64,000 nt of DNA from Synechocystis sp. PCC 7509. Lineage in GTDB: Bacteria; Cyanobacteriota; Cyanobacteriia; Cyanobacteriales; Chroococcidiopsidaceae. The stretch lies in NCBI RefSeq assembly GCF_000332075.2, contig NZ_ALVU02000001.1:3360324-3424323 (forward strand), given 5' to 3'. Positions within the stretch are counted from its first letter, which is position 1. The number at the start of each line of letters is the position of its first letter. Shown one piece after another: positions 17,209 to 24,954 of the stretch. The translations under genes were made by a program, and so were the position numbers. Below the pieces are notes generated by a model that saw only the letters and a list, made by a program, of their open reading frames with translations, was not told where the DNA came from and did no database searches.

Positions 17209-17226
17209 TTGTTGTACTTACAACAA
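17209..17226. promoter_or_regulatory. Palindromic operator candidate
   Basis: TTGTTGTACTTACAACAA has 7-bp perfect arms and lies about 40 bp upstream of the start of the 133-aa gene. A similar half-pattern (TTGTACCTACAA) is at 17190-17201. It could be the binding site of the RHH protein encoded downstream, which would make the operon self-regulated. Confidence 0.45.
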
Positions 17227-17457
17227 TAACCGTAACAATACTGAACTTTCTTAATGAGTTATTCCGTGCTGTTGGTAATATCGACTACATTGTTGTCTCT
17301 GTAGAAGGCGCATTAAGACACTTCAAAGCACTAACTGAAGCCATACATCTAAAGGGATAGTGAAGCCCCTTTAACACGCTTCTACGTGCCGCTTAGTTAG
17401 TTGGTTGATTGCTATCGATCAGTGGCGGCTAAGTCTCAAAATTTAAGGCAGTCTTAT
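17227..17457. other. Spacer with a weak short ORF (17184-17360)
   Basis: A frame from a GTG at 17184 to a TAG at 17358-17360 could encode 58 residues ending NIDYIVVSVEGALRHFKALT. It has protein-like composition but no ribosome binding site, and it could be the 3' remnant of a gene. Nothing else is visible up to the IS701 insertion. Confidence 0.25.
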
Positions 17458-17461
17458 ATAG

Positions 17462-18539
17462 TCAGGACTTACGCAAGGGTCATGTGAACAGATGGACGCT
17501 TGAGTTGCTCAATCAAGTAGTTTGATAGCATCCCATATTTAATCTGATAAATTGTTTGACCTGTACGATAAGCGATGGTTTTCAGACGACTCCACACCAA
17601 TAATGCGCAAGCAATATGGTTACGTTGAATTCTTGCTTTACGACATTGGCAGGCTTCAACTCCGGTCAACTGCTTTAATTGGCGGTGAAACTCCTCAATC
17701 TTCCAACGGCTGCCACACACATCTTGCACGGCATCAGTGGAAGCTTGAGCATTGTCGTTAGTGACGACGAAATCCGTTCTGTTGGTAGAAACAGTAACCC
17801 GGAAAAGTTTCATTTTTTTGTTGGCAGGAAAGCCGCGAATCTTAATAAGTTTTCCTTGCTGCAAATCCTCAGCACTCCAGACGAGTTGATCAATGCGCTG
17901 GTATGGCTGAGTGCCTCTACTATCATCCACTCGCCGATTCGTTTTGAGCGGGCAATAGTACACCTTTTGTAATTGATCGATCTGTGCCATCAATTTTTGA
18001 GTCGCATACCAGCTATCCATCAATACGGTCGTAAATGGTAACTGCGAGCTTTCCACCACGCCATTTAGCATTACCGCCGCATGATCTAGCTTGCTCTGTC
18101 CATCCCCATCAGGGTCATAGAGGCGATAATCTACCACCCAAAACTGTCCTGTTTCTCCATTAACGTACACACAGCTAATTAACCCGATGCCACGAATGAC
18201 TCGATGTTCGTTGCCACTGTACTGCCGTCGAGTTAGCTCGATTGATGCCGAATAACGTTTGTCCAACACTGTGTCGTCAAACAAGATATAGGCATTTTCA
18301 GACTCTTGTAGGAGTGGTTTTATGTTGTCCCACAACAGGTGAGGTGTCAATTTCTCGCCCCGTAAATAGCGATTGATGCGGTCGTGACTGATGCCATCAA
18401 GATGGTCAGCCAAGTTCGTCACGGTGTAGTTAATGGGGCTGCTCAACAGGTACTGGCAGTAGTCGAGTTTGGTAAAGTTCATCCCTTTAGTTTAATGGCT
18501 ACCTCTTTGCTTCCTTGCCTGTCCCTGCGTAAGTCCTGA
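17462..18539. mobile_element. IS701-type insertion sequence inside the element
   Basis: Perfect 14-bp terminal inverted repeats TCAGGACTTACGCA (17462-17475) and TGCGTAAGTCCTGA (18526-18539) enclose one intact transposase gene. ATAG at 17458-17461 recurs at 18539-18542, giving a target duplication of 3-4 bp (the boundary is ambiguous by one base). Size is about 1.08 kb. The copy looks intact and recent. Confidence 0.85.
17469..18482 (-). CDS. IS701-family transposase
   Basis: A 337-residue DDE transposase starting MNFTKLDYCQYLLSSPINYT, as in the cyanobacterial IS701 group. The first catalytic Asp is in ENAYILFDDTVLDKRYS, the second in FTTVLMDSWYATQKL, and the Glu in the SRWKIEEFHRQLKQLTGVEA region, the YREK-like box of IS4-related enzymes. 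The frame is uninterrupted and fills the element, with the stop 7 bp from its left end. It has inserted between the promoter region of the 133-aa gene and the rest of the element. Confidence 0.88.
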   Translation of the reverse strand: MNFTKLDYCQYLLSSPINYTVTNLADHLDGISHDRINRYLRGEKLTPHLLWDNIKPLLQESENAYILFDDTVLDKRYSASIELTRRQYSGNEHRVIRGIGLISCVYVNGETGQFWVVDYRLYDPDGDGQSKLDHAAVMLNGVVESSQLPFTTVLMDSWYATQKLMAQIDQLQKVYYCPLKTNRRVDDSRGTQPYQRIDQLVWSAEDLQQGKLIKIRGFPANKKMKLFRVTVSTNRTDFVVTNDNAQASTDAVQDVCGSRWKIEEFHRQLKQLTGVEACQCRKARIQRNHIACALLVWSRLKTIAYRTGQTIYQIKYGMLSNYLIEQLKRPSVHMTLA

Positions 18540-18542
18540 TAG

Positions 18543-18982
18543 TAATAATAAGAGAGTGCCTTAAGTTTCTCTGTATCGCGGTCACGGTAGACGTTTCAGC
18601 CGATAAATTACCTCTGTTTTTTAGTGTACCGCCCCTTGTGACAGTTGGGGATTACACGCAAATACTTAAGGTCTTTTTAATAAAAATCTCATGCCTAAAG
18701 ATCGTGAAGGAATTAGGCATGGCTCACGGCTACTAAGCGATCGCAATTGAACTCTGAAAATGCTGCTTAACAATGTGGTATGGGGTGAACTTAAACTTTT
18801 CAATATAAGTTTTAGTTTTATTTCTAGCTAGGTAATTTCGTATAACTTATAGGTCACTCAGCCTTACATACTCGTTTGACCCTACATATCTGCTTAAATC
18901 TCCGAAACCTATGCCGCGATCTAGTTATAACGTTTTTCTGTCTTATGGCTTTGCTCATAGCCGTCTGCAAAACCACACGTAA
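18543..18982. other. Non-coding stretch of the element with one inverted repeat
   Basis: No gene is supported here. CATGCCTAA (18690-18698) and TTAGGCATG (18713-18721) form a perfect 9-bp stem with a 14-nt loop, which may be a small RNA hairpin or an operator. The region probably carries the promoter of the replication operon. Confidence 0.35.
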
Positions 18983-19007
18983 CCTAACTATAGAGACGTT
19001 AGTTAGG
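18983..19007. promoter_or_regulatory. Operator-like inverted repeat upstream of RHH gene
   Basis: CCTAACTA (18983-18990) and TAGTTAGG (19000-19007) are perfect 8-bp arms with a 9-nt spacer. The site ends 15 bp before the ATG at 19022 and overlaps the leader, where a repressor would block transcription. The encoded RHH protein is the natural candidate to bind it. Confidence 0.5.
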
Positions 19008-19021
19008 ATTTGAGGTTTTAT

Positions 19022-19180
19022 ATGACGACTGAGCGAAAGAATAAGCGATTGCATATTGTGACGACTGCTTACGAACGTCAGCAGATTGAACAAATGAGCG
19101 ATCAGCTAGGGATGACTGTTAGCCAATTAGTACGATTAGCCGCTCAACAGTTTATTACTAACCATGCAGCAGCTAAGTAA
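19022..19180 (+). CDS. Ribbon-helix-helix DNA-binding protein, 52 aa
   Basis: The ATG at 19022 is preceded by GAGG at 8 bases. The protein reads MTTERKNKRLHIVTTAYERQ and then MSDQLGMTVSQLVRLAAQQF: a basic strand, a helix, a turn with GMT, and a second helix, which is the RHH pattern of CopG-like plasmid copy-number regulators. It sits 79 bp upstream of the primase-helicase gene, in the position expected for a replication repressor. An inverted repeat lies just upstream of it. Confidence 0.75.
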   Translation: MTTERKNKRLHIVTTAYERQQIEQMSDQLGMTVSQLVRLAAQQFITNHAAAK

Positions 19181-19259
19181 CACCCACAAATCAAAAAGAG
19201 TTGGGGGGCAACCCAACTCCAACAAATAATCTATTTCACTAATTAAAGGATACACAGCA

Positions 19260-21503
19260 ATGACTTACTCAATCCACAGTGCCATCAATAAGACAATTCA
19301 ATATATATCTAGTTTAGGGCTTTCAGCACTGCCCGTAGTACCTCAGCAACCCCAAATAAAGAACGCTGACGGTAAGCTAATTTTTACGGGTAAAAACCCA
19401 TCTTATTTTGATGCGATGGGTAAGCCCTGCACTATTAATCATAGCGAGTATGCAGACCGACAGCCGACTGATAATGAGTTGCGGCTATGGTTCTCTAGCC
19501 CTCAGACAACCGGAGTAGGAGCATTAGGCAGCGACTCAATTGTTTTTATCGATATTGACCTTAAAAACTTCGCTTCTGACTCTGAGTGTAATCGCATTGT
19601 CATGAACGAATGGTTAGCCAAGCGCTTACCGCTTCAAAGCTGTTGGAGAGAGAAAACACGCGGTGGCGGCTATCGATTGGCTGTTCGACTAAGCACCCCG
19701 GCAACATTCACCAATTTTAAATTCACCCATTTTGACAGACATTGTGGAGAAGTAATCGGTAAAGGTAGATTTGCTGTATTAGCTCCTACTCCGGGTTATA
19801 AACAGCAGACAAGCTATGGCATTGTCAGCATAGACTCTCTAGATAGCGTGGGTATAATCTCTACTAAGACTGTTAAAGAGCCGCTTAAACCGTTATCAGA
19901 AGCGCCTACACCTCTAAATACACAGACAGCCATACAACCGCCTAATTCCGGGGGTGGAGCATCTGTTAGTATCTACAGTGTTTGCTCTCAATCTGTAAAA
20001 GATTTACTCAATTCTACTTTACCGCCAACAGATAGAAGCCTAGCCATTACTAAAGTCATCAAAGAGCTTTACGGATGGCAAAACTATCTATCTAAAGAAG
20101 GTAAGCACCTTAACGAATCTATCGACGACATCATTAAAAATTACGCGGAATGTTGTGGGCTAGAACCCTACAAACTTGCTCGGATTAAATCTAGCATCGA
20201 CCTAGATAGGTGTCAACCGTCTAAATCGATTTACGCTGACGGTAAGTTTCAGCCGCTTCATATGACGGCAGAAAAGAATGTTATTTCTTATCTGTCAGCT
20301 ATGGAGCGATCGCCCCGCTACAATACCCTAACCCTTTCTGTGGAATATGAAGGGCAGTCAACTACAGCCGCATCGCTGATTGAGCTTAAAGAGCGGATGT
20401 ATTTAGATGTTGGAGTCGTTAACCTTCGTAAGGTGTCGTTAGCTAATAAAGAGTGGGCTGATGCTGTCGTTGATTGGGCGATCGCTAACAACTCCTACAG
20501 CCCGATTGCTGAATACTTGAACAGCCTACAACCCACCGCCTCCGATGTTTTAGATGAATTAGCGGAACGAATGGGGATAGTAGCGGCTGAAAAGGTTTGG
20601 CTGACTAAGTGGCTGCTGCAATGTGTAGAGCGTCCACTAAATAGCGGATGCGATGCCCCTTATATGTTGGTGTTTCACGGTTCTCAAGGCTGCGGCAAGA
20701 CGTTCACACTCAACACCATAGCTAAACAGTGGTTTATTATTCTCAACCCTAAAAACGCCGTTGGCAAAGACGGGCTGATGCTATTCCATAGAGGTTGGGT
20801 TATCTGTAACGATGAATTATCGACCTTATCTAAATATGATATCGAGTCGCTAAAGTCTGAGATTACGACGACTGTTGATGCCATTCGGCTTCCTTATAGG
20901 GCTGATGTACAGCAGATGAGGCGCTCATCTGTTCTTTGTGGCACAACTAACAACGCTGAATTTCTCAAAGACGGTACGGGCAATCGTAGATTTTTAGTGG
21001 TTCACTTTCGCAATACCTTTACAGCCGATGACCGGGAATGGCTAAACGCTAATGTTGATAGGCTATGGAGTCACGTAGTACACCTAAAACAGTCCGGCGT
21101 TGATTATCACTTAACTGATGTAGAGGCATCCGCGCTGATTGAGACTCAAAAGAGCTATCGGGTGCTGACAGAAACAGACGAATTGGTTATCAGGGCGATC
21201 AAATGGTGGCTATCTAACACGCCTACAAAGACATTGCCGATCGCTGTTACAGACTTAACAACTCTAACCAAACAGTGCGGGGGTAAGCTAACCACCCAAA
21301 GAGTTAGTAAGACGCTCAAAGGTTTAGGGTTTGAAACTGATCGTATTGGTCGCGGCACAGATAAGCGAACAATCGTGCTGAATCCCCACATCGTAAATGA
21401 ATTTGTGGACGTACCAATCAGTAGTAACTTTAGTGCTTTCGGCATCACGCTTAACAAAGATTCTGTTGGCACTGAGTCAACTAACGGCGATCTAGCTTTT
21501 TAA
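19260..21503 (+). CDS. Replication protein: PrimPol plus VapE-like helicase
   Basis: A 747-residue two-part protein. The N-terminal third resembles bifunctional primase-polymerase (PrimPol) domains: VFIDIDLKNF supplies the DxD metal site (about residue 98), REKTRGGGYRLAVR and GEVIGKGRFAVLAPTPGY follow. The C-terminal half is an ATPase of the virulence-associated E (VapE/VirE) type, with Walker A GSQGCGKT at about residues 475-482, the acidic CNDELSTLS, and TTNNAEFLKDGTGNRRFLVV as sensor and arginine finger. Such fusions replicate satellites and plasmids. AAAGGA precedes the ATG at 19260. Together with the iterons it makes the element a likely autonomous replicon when excised. Confidence 0.85.
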   Translation: MTYSIHSAINKTIQYISSLGLSALPVVPQQPQIKNADGKLIFTGKNPSYFDAMGKPCTINHSEYADRQPTDNELRLWFSSPQTTGVGALGSDSIVFIDIDLKNFASDSECNRIVMNEWLAKRLPLQSCWREKTRGGGYRLAVRLSTPATFTNFKFTHFDRHCGEVIGKGRFAVLAPTPGYKQQTSYGIVSIDSLDSVGIISTKTVKEPLKPLSEAPTPLNTQTAIQPPNSGGGASVSIYSVCSQSVKDLLNSTLPPTDRSLAITKVIKELYGWQNYLSKEGKHLNESIDDIIKNYAECCGLEPYKLARIKSSIDLDRCQPSKSIYADGKFQPLHMTAEKNVISYLSAMERSPRYNTLTLSVEYEGQSTTAASLIELKERMYLDVGVVNLRKVSLANKEWADAVVDWAIANNSYSPIAEYLNSLQPTASDVLDELAERMGIVAAEKVWLTKWLLQCVERPLNSGCDAPYMLVFHGSQGCGKTFTLNTIAKQWFIILNPKNAVGKDGLMLFHRGWVICNDELSTLSKYDIESLKSEITTTVDAIRLPYRADVQQMRRSSVLCGTTNNAEFLKDGTGNRRFLVVHFRNTFTADDREWLNANVDRLWSHVVHLKQSGVDYHLTDVEASALIETQKSYRVLTETDELVIRAIKWWLSNTPTKTLPIAVTDLTTLTKQCGGKLTTQRVSKTLKGLGFETDRIGRGTDKRTIVLNPHIVNEFVDVPISSNFSAFGITLNKDSVGTESTNGDLAF

Positions 21504-21604
21504 CTAAAAACTTAAGTCAATCTTCTGATGGTCAATGCGATCGCACATCAGAAGATTGATACCCAAAAAGGCGATCGCTTACTCTATATACAGGAGTTAC
21601 TCAT

Positions 21605-22120
21605 ATGGCACTAAAATACAATAAAGAAGAAGGCAAATGGGGCAAAGAGGCAGAGCGTTATGTACTTCAGCTATTGCGTGAGCAGGGATTAGATGCGTCT
21701 ATGCCTGAGCTTTCCTTTGCTAACTCTGCCGACTACGCGAGGTATGAACATGACCTCGTAGTAGCCGATAAAGAAGACCCAAATAAAACAATAATTGCAG
21801 AGGTCAAACGACGGCGTAAACGATTTAATACTCACCTAAACTATCCACACCCCACAGTAATTGTAGATGCTTGCAGTACCTATGATTCTAAGGTGAGAAA
21901 ACCTTTCATGTATTTTATAGTAGATGAAAATTTGACAAGTGTTTTTGCTGTACCGGGACAATCTCGTAAGCATTGGAGCAGGGTACAGTTGTTCAATGAT
22001 CAGAAAAAAGAAAAGGAAGTCTATTATACTTGTCCTGTCGAGCAATGCCTCAGTTTTGACAACGCTTTTTTTCTTGTTAAAGCCTTTTTATCATCTAAGA
22101 AGCCTGATGTATCTACATAA
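21605..22120 (+). CDS. PD-(D/E)XK-like nuclease
   Basis: A 171-residue protein with the order expected of restriction-endonuclease-like folds: a helix with an early Glu (WGKEAERYVLQLLREQGLDA), then EHDLVVADKE (catalytic Asp), then IIAEVKRRRKRF (the ExK pair), then beta strands (KPFMYFIVDENLTSVFAVPG). This suggests a metal-dependent DNA nuclease, perhaps a Holliday-junction resolvase or restriction-type enzyme. It follows the replication gene by 100 bp in the same direction and may process replication intermediates. The specific family is not recognised. Confidence 0.6.
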   Translation: MALKYNKEEGKWGKEAERYVLQLLREQGLDASMPELSFANSADYARYEHDLVVADKEDPNKTIIAEVKRRRKRFNTHLNYPHPTVIVDACSTYDSKVRKPFMYFIVDENLTSVFAVPGQSRKHWSRVQLFNDQKKEKEVYYTCPVEQCLSFDNAFFLVKAFLSSKKPDVST

Positions 22121-22188
22121 AACAAAATCGCTCTTACACAAAAACTGTAGCGGCGACCACTTAAGGTATCTCCATATGATGATTGCTG

Positions 22189-22380
22189 TTACAAAGCACT
22201 AACTGTTAAGTAATGGGTTGTTACCTTACCGTCACGCTCTGAGACGTATTTAAGGTAATCGGCATCTTTTGGCTCTACTGTGGTCGCAATGTGTAGAAAT
22301 TCATCACACCCGCCCTGCTCAATTATTTCTCGATATTCAGCCATGACATCTTGCTCAGTCTTTTTATTTGTAGCTTTCAT
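22189..22380 (-). CDS. Small hypothetical protein, 63 aa
   Basis: An acidic protein (MKATNKKTEQDVMAEYREII) with a helical start, preceded by GGGAGG six bases before the ATG at 22378-22380, a strong ribosome binding site. No known motif is seen. It is transcribed against the replication genes, so it may be a separate control gene of the element. Confidence 0.5.
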   Translation of the reverse strand: MKATNKKTEQDVMAEYREIIEQGGCDEFLHIATTVEPKDADYLKYVSERDGKVTTHYLTVSAL

Positions 22381-22591
22381 TTACTGCCTCCCAATAGGAA
22401 TTAAGATAGTCGAACTCCTACAGAAAAATTCTAGCACACCATTAATTTAGGATATTTGACGCTTCAAGACGGTTGGATTATATGTATGTGGTGCGTCAAC
22501 GCTCTCAATCCTTTTACAAGTGGAGTCTTAATTTGCCGCTTTATACTTCACGAACTATGTTTTGATGGGCTATCTGTACGAAATTGTCACA

Positions 22592-22699
22592 ATGCCCCAT
22601 ACTCCTCAGTACATCCACGAAGCGTTGAAACAATCCGCTAACGAGTTAAATACAACTCATCACGACTTAATTAATGCCATACTTGCCGAATGGCTATAG
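22592..22699 (+). CDS. Possible small RHH-like protein, 35 aa
   Basis: MPHTPQYIHEALKQSANELN followed by THHDLINAILAEWL has the spacing of a ribbon-helix-helix second half (helix, turn, helix). It lies 23 bp upstream of the 97-aa gene in the same direction. There is no clear Shine-Dalgarno sequence, and it is shorter than usual, so it may be a fragment. Confidence 0.35.
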   Translation: MPHTPQYIHEALKQSANELNTTHHDLINAILAEWL

Positions 22700-22722
22700 A
22701 ATAGAAAATAACGGACAAAACA

Positions 22723-23016
22723 ATGAAAAAAGTTTTAATCGCTTCTTTAACTATCGCTGTTGGAGTTTTTGCCGGAAACGAGCTAATTTCTTTTAAAAAC
22801 TCCCCAAATACTTATTTTCTTAGTGACGCTCAAAGAGCTAAACGAGCGGCAATAGAAAACTGTAAAGCCGAAATGACTAAAACGGTACAGGTAATCAACC
22901 AAAGCGCAGAACTTCATAATCAACGAATAGTATCGCTAGGAGGGGAATTTAACGATGGTTTCCCTGAAATGGGGGACAAGGAACTTGAGGAGCGATGCAA
23001 AAACGTTCGTTACTAA
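22723..23016 (+). CDS. Hypothetical secreted or membrane-anchored protein, 97 aa
   Basis: It has a typical signal or anchor segment at the N terminus (MKKVLIASLTIAVGVFAGNE), then a helical region with two Cys (CKAEMTKTVQV and ERCKNVRY at the end). Function is unknown. It is the last plus-strand gene of the element and is followed by a strong hairpin terminator. Confidence 0.55.
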   Translation: MKKVLIASLTIAVGVFAGNELISFKNSPNTYFLSDAQRAKRAAIENCKAEMTKTVQVINQSAELHNQRIVSLGGEFNDGFPEMGDKELEERCKNVRY

Positions 23017-23031
23017 ATGATCACAACAACT

Positions 23032-23056
23032 AACCCACCCCTAACAACGGTGGGTT
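23032..23056 (+). terminator. Rho-independent terminator
   Basis: AACCCACC (23032-23039) pairs with GGTGGGTT (23049-23056), loop CCTAACAAC, followed by TTGCTT. It lies 16 bp after the stop of the 97-aa gene. Confidence 0.75.
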
Positions 23057-23133
23057 TTGCTTAACCTAGGATTACTTATACTTTATATTACTTATGGCAC
23101 TACCGACGGAAGCGGCGATCGCATCTGTATACT

Positions 23134-24282
23134 CTAGCCCAAAACGTCGGGCAAAGATGGGCGGTTAATCATATGCCCGTAAGTCTTCATTACCATTGTC
23201 ATATCGCTATGCCCTAGTAAATAAGCGACCCCCGTTGGTGGCACTCCCTTCTCTATAGCAACTGATGCTAAAGTGTGACGAATAGCATACGGCTGTCTGT
23301 AACTGATACCCAAGCCTTCTAAAACTACCCGCCATTGTCTCCTAATAAATGCACGGTCGTCTATAGGGTTGCCAAGGGGTGAAGTGAAAACTAAGTCATC
23401 AGCAGATAGACCGTCTATCCGTTCATCTAACAACTTCCTAAGCCGTGTGGTCATTGTAAGATAACGAATACTTCCGGTTTTAGTCTCTTTCCTCACTCTA
23501 GCCGCGCCGTTAGTTTGACCGCGATCGCCACGCCCTAACACTGAACAGATTACAATCTCATTACGCTCTAAGTTGATATGGCGACGCTGTAAACCTATCG
23601 CCTCCGATGGTCGGCATCCGGTGAGAAATAAAAACTCGACATAATCAGCATAGTGGCTATGGAGATAAGCTGAAGACTTAGGACAGAATTTATTAGCCCG
23701 AAATGCCGTAACGATCGCGGCTGTCTCCTCAGCGTTAAACGGCTGTATCGGCTTTTTAACTACCTTTCTACGCTTAACTACTGTGTAGGGGTTGCGGCTA
23801 AGTAATCCTTTATCTACAGCCCATCGCATACAGCTATTTAGATAGCGTAAATAGTCGTTGAAGATACGGGGGGCATACTCTAAGCGCTCAAACCAAGTAA
23901 CATCGTCTAGCTGTGGGTTAGCCTTTTCTATATGACGCAAAATAGCTTTGTAGTGTCCGTTGCGGGTACGTTCAGATAGCTTTAGTGACATAACCCATTC
24001 ATTCCACAGTGGCAGTAAATAGAGGTCTTTAGCCTCTCCTAGAGCGAGTTTCGCTGTCTTAGTCGGTACGGAATTGGTACGATACTTATCTAGCGACGGG
24101 TCAAAGTAACCCCCTAGCATATCTAATTCAATCTCAGAAACGATTTTCTGAGCGGCTTTTAGATTGATTTTGTTGTAGGGCAAACCCAAAGCCAAACAGT
24201 ACCGTTCTCCTCTAAATGACCATCTAAGCCGCAAGCGATCGCAGTTATTCTTTATGGCTACATTGCCTTTTGCCGTTTTCAT
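23134..24282 (-). CDS. Tyrosine recombinase (integrase) of the element
   Basis: An integrase of about 382 residues starting at the ATG at 24280-24282 (MKTAKGNVAIKNNCDRLRLR). The in-frame extension to 24405 would run through the tRNA gene and is rejected. The N-terminal arm/SAM-like domain includes RNGHYKAILRHIEKANPQLD. The catalytic domain has Arg in LTGCRPSEAIGLQRR, Lys in the beta hairpin near VRKETKTGSIRYL, YAIRHTLASVAIEKG (box II, first His replaced by Tyr), LLGHSDMTMVM and the nucleophile in KTYGHMI. The start lies right beside the CGTACCAAT pair, so integrase binding could repress its own promoter. Confidence 0.9.
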   Translation of the reverse strand: MKTAKGNVAIKNNCDRLRLRWSFRGERYCLALGLPYNKINLKAAQKIVSEIELDMLGGYFDPSLDKYRTNSVPTKTAKLALGEAKDLYLLPLWNEWVMSLKLSERTRNGHYKAILRHIEKANPQLDDVTWFERLEYAPRIFNDYLRYLNSCMRWAVDKGLLSRNPYTVVKRRKVVKKPIQPFNAEETAAIVTAFRANKFCPKSSAYLHSHYADYVEFLFLTGCRPSEAIGLQRRHINLERNEIVICSVLGRGDRGQTNGAARVRKETKTGSIRYLTMTTRLRKLLDERIDGLSADDLVFTSPLGNPIDDRAFIRRQWRVVLEGLGISYRQPYAIRHTLASVAIEKGVPPTGVAYLLGHSDMTMVMKTYGHMINRPSLPDVLG

Positions 24283-24285
24283 CGT

Positions 24286-24305
24286 CGTACCAATTCCGTA
24301 CCAAT
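24286..24305 (+). other. Paired CGTACCAAT sites, right end (possible integrase arm sites)
   Basis: CGTACCAAT at 24286-24294 and 24297-24305, in the same orientation and 11-bp spacing as the pair at 16029-16048. It ends 12 bp before attR and abuts the integrase start codon. Confidence 0.55.
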
Positions 24306-24317
24306 TCGGGGCTAAAA

Positions 24318-24423
24318 GTGTATGAATTGATGGCTTTGGTGTAGGATAGAAAAGCGTGAAATACTTGCATTTCTTCGCGGGATGTGGCGCAGCTTGGTAG
24401 CGCACTTCGTTCGGGACGAAGGG
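24318..24423 (+). repeat. Right attachment repeat (attR)
   Basis: The second copy of the 106-bp repeat, here leading into the intact tRNA-Pro gene. The element thus supplies about 60 bp of upstream sequence and the 5' half of the tRNA, while the chromosome supplies the 3' half. Confidence 0.85.
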
Positions 24424-24451
24424 GCCGCTGGTTCGAATCCAGTCATCCCGA
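24378..24451 (+). tRNA. tRNA-Pro (anticodon CGG)
   Basis: A 74-nt cloverleaf with acceptor CGGGATG/CATCCCG, D stem GCGC/GCGC, anticodon stem CTTCG/CGAAG with loop TTCGGGA (anticodon CGG, reading CCG), T arm GCTGG-TTCGAAT-CCAGT (5-bp stem with one mismatch-free pairing) and discriminator A. CCA is not encoded. It serves as the integration site of the element to its left, which rebuilt its 5' half and promoter region. Confidence 0.93.
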
Positions 24452-24552
24452 CTTAAATTGTAGAGGTCTTATCTTTACTCATTGTGAAGTTTAAGATGTT
24501 GAGGAGATAGACATAGCTTGAAAAGTTGCATCAAATCATTCTCCTTACTCCT

Positions 24553-24600
24553 TTAAATAAATCCCCCAACATCTTTAAAGACATTGGGGGATTTATTTAA
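24553..24600. terminator. Strong bidirectional hairpin terminator
   Basis: Perfect 17-bp arms starting TTAAATAAATCCCCCAA (24553-24569) and ending at 24600, with a 14-nt loop. A/T-rich outer parts give U-tracts on both strands. It can end tRNA transcription from the left and the minus-strand YciI gene from the right. Confidence 0.75.
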
Positions 24601-24625
24601 CCTAAGTTCTGACTTAAAATCTCTG

Positions 24626-24895
24626 TCAAAAAGCTTGCACCCACTCTTTAACTTCGTAATCAGTCCAAATACTATTTTGCCAGTAGGGATCGGCTTCTAT
24701 TAACTTGCGTACCGTCGCTTCGTCTTGGGCTTCATAAATGCCAAAAACTTTTGTGGTATCTTTTGTTGGGCCAATGGTAATTAAAACCCCCGATGCTTTT
24801 TGCCCAGCCAATCCATCTAAATGCGCTTGGCGATAAGGAGCGCGTTTTTCTAGCACATCCTGGCAATAAGTACCCCACATTATGTATTTAGGCAT
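24626..24895 (-). CDS. YciI-like protein
   Basis: An 89-residue protein starting at the ATG at 24893-24895 (MPKYIMWGTYCQDVLEKRAP); the upstream extension is not family-like. YCII-related domains are small ferredoxin-like folds; RQAHLDGLAGQKASGVLITI contains the conserved His and the strand after it, and ADPYWQNSIWTDYEVKEWV is the usual C-terminal block. Function is unclear, though some members have dehydrochlorinase-like or hydrolase activity. It lies 60 bp downstream of pheT in the same direction and may be its operon partner. Confidence 0.8.
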   Translation of the reverse strand: MPKYIMWGTYCQDVLEKRAPYRQAHLDGLAGQKASGVLITIGPTKDTTKVFGIYEAQDEATVRKLIEADPYWQNSIWTDYEVKEWVQAF

Positions 24896-24954
24896 GGTAG
24901 TTTTAGTTAGTTTTGAATTGATTTGAGCGGCGAACCGATACACCTGTACATTAT

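Larger units (their letters stand above)
15868..24423. mobile_element. Integrative element in tRNA-Pro(CGG), satellite/plasmid-like
   Basis: The element is bounded by 106-bp direct repeats (15868-15973 and 24318-24423) that differ at only about three bases. It has a tyrosine integrase at the right end reading inward, paired CGTACCAAT sites inside each end, an iteron cluster, a PrimPol plus VapE-like helicase protein, a PD-(D/E)XK-like nuclease and several ribbon-helix-helix genes. One repeat unit plus the cargo is 8450 bp, of which about 1078 bp is an IS701-type insertion. No relaxase, capsid, portal or terminase gene is seen, so it would need help to move between cells. It may be a phage satellite (P4/PICI-like) or an integrated plasmid. 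Confidence 0.85.

Noticed and set aside
18854-19093. 79-aa minus-strand ORF
   Set aside because: It overlaps the operator and the RHH gene in antisense and has no ribosome binding site.
23134-24405. Integrase start at 24405, extending the protein by 41 residues
   Set aside because: The extension is antisense to the tRNA gene and the attachment repeat and has no family-like sequence; the ATG at 24282 gives a normal N terminus.
15868-24423. Prophage or conjugative element
   Set aside because: No structural, packaging, lysis, relaxase or type IV secretion genes are visible among the genes between the repeats.
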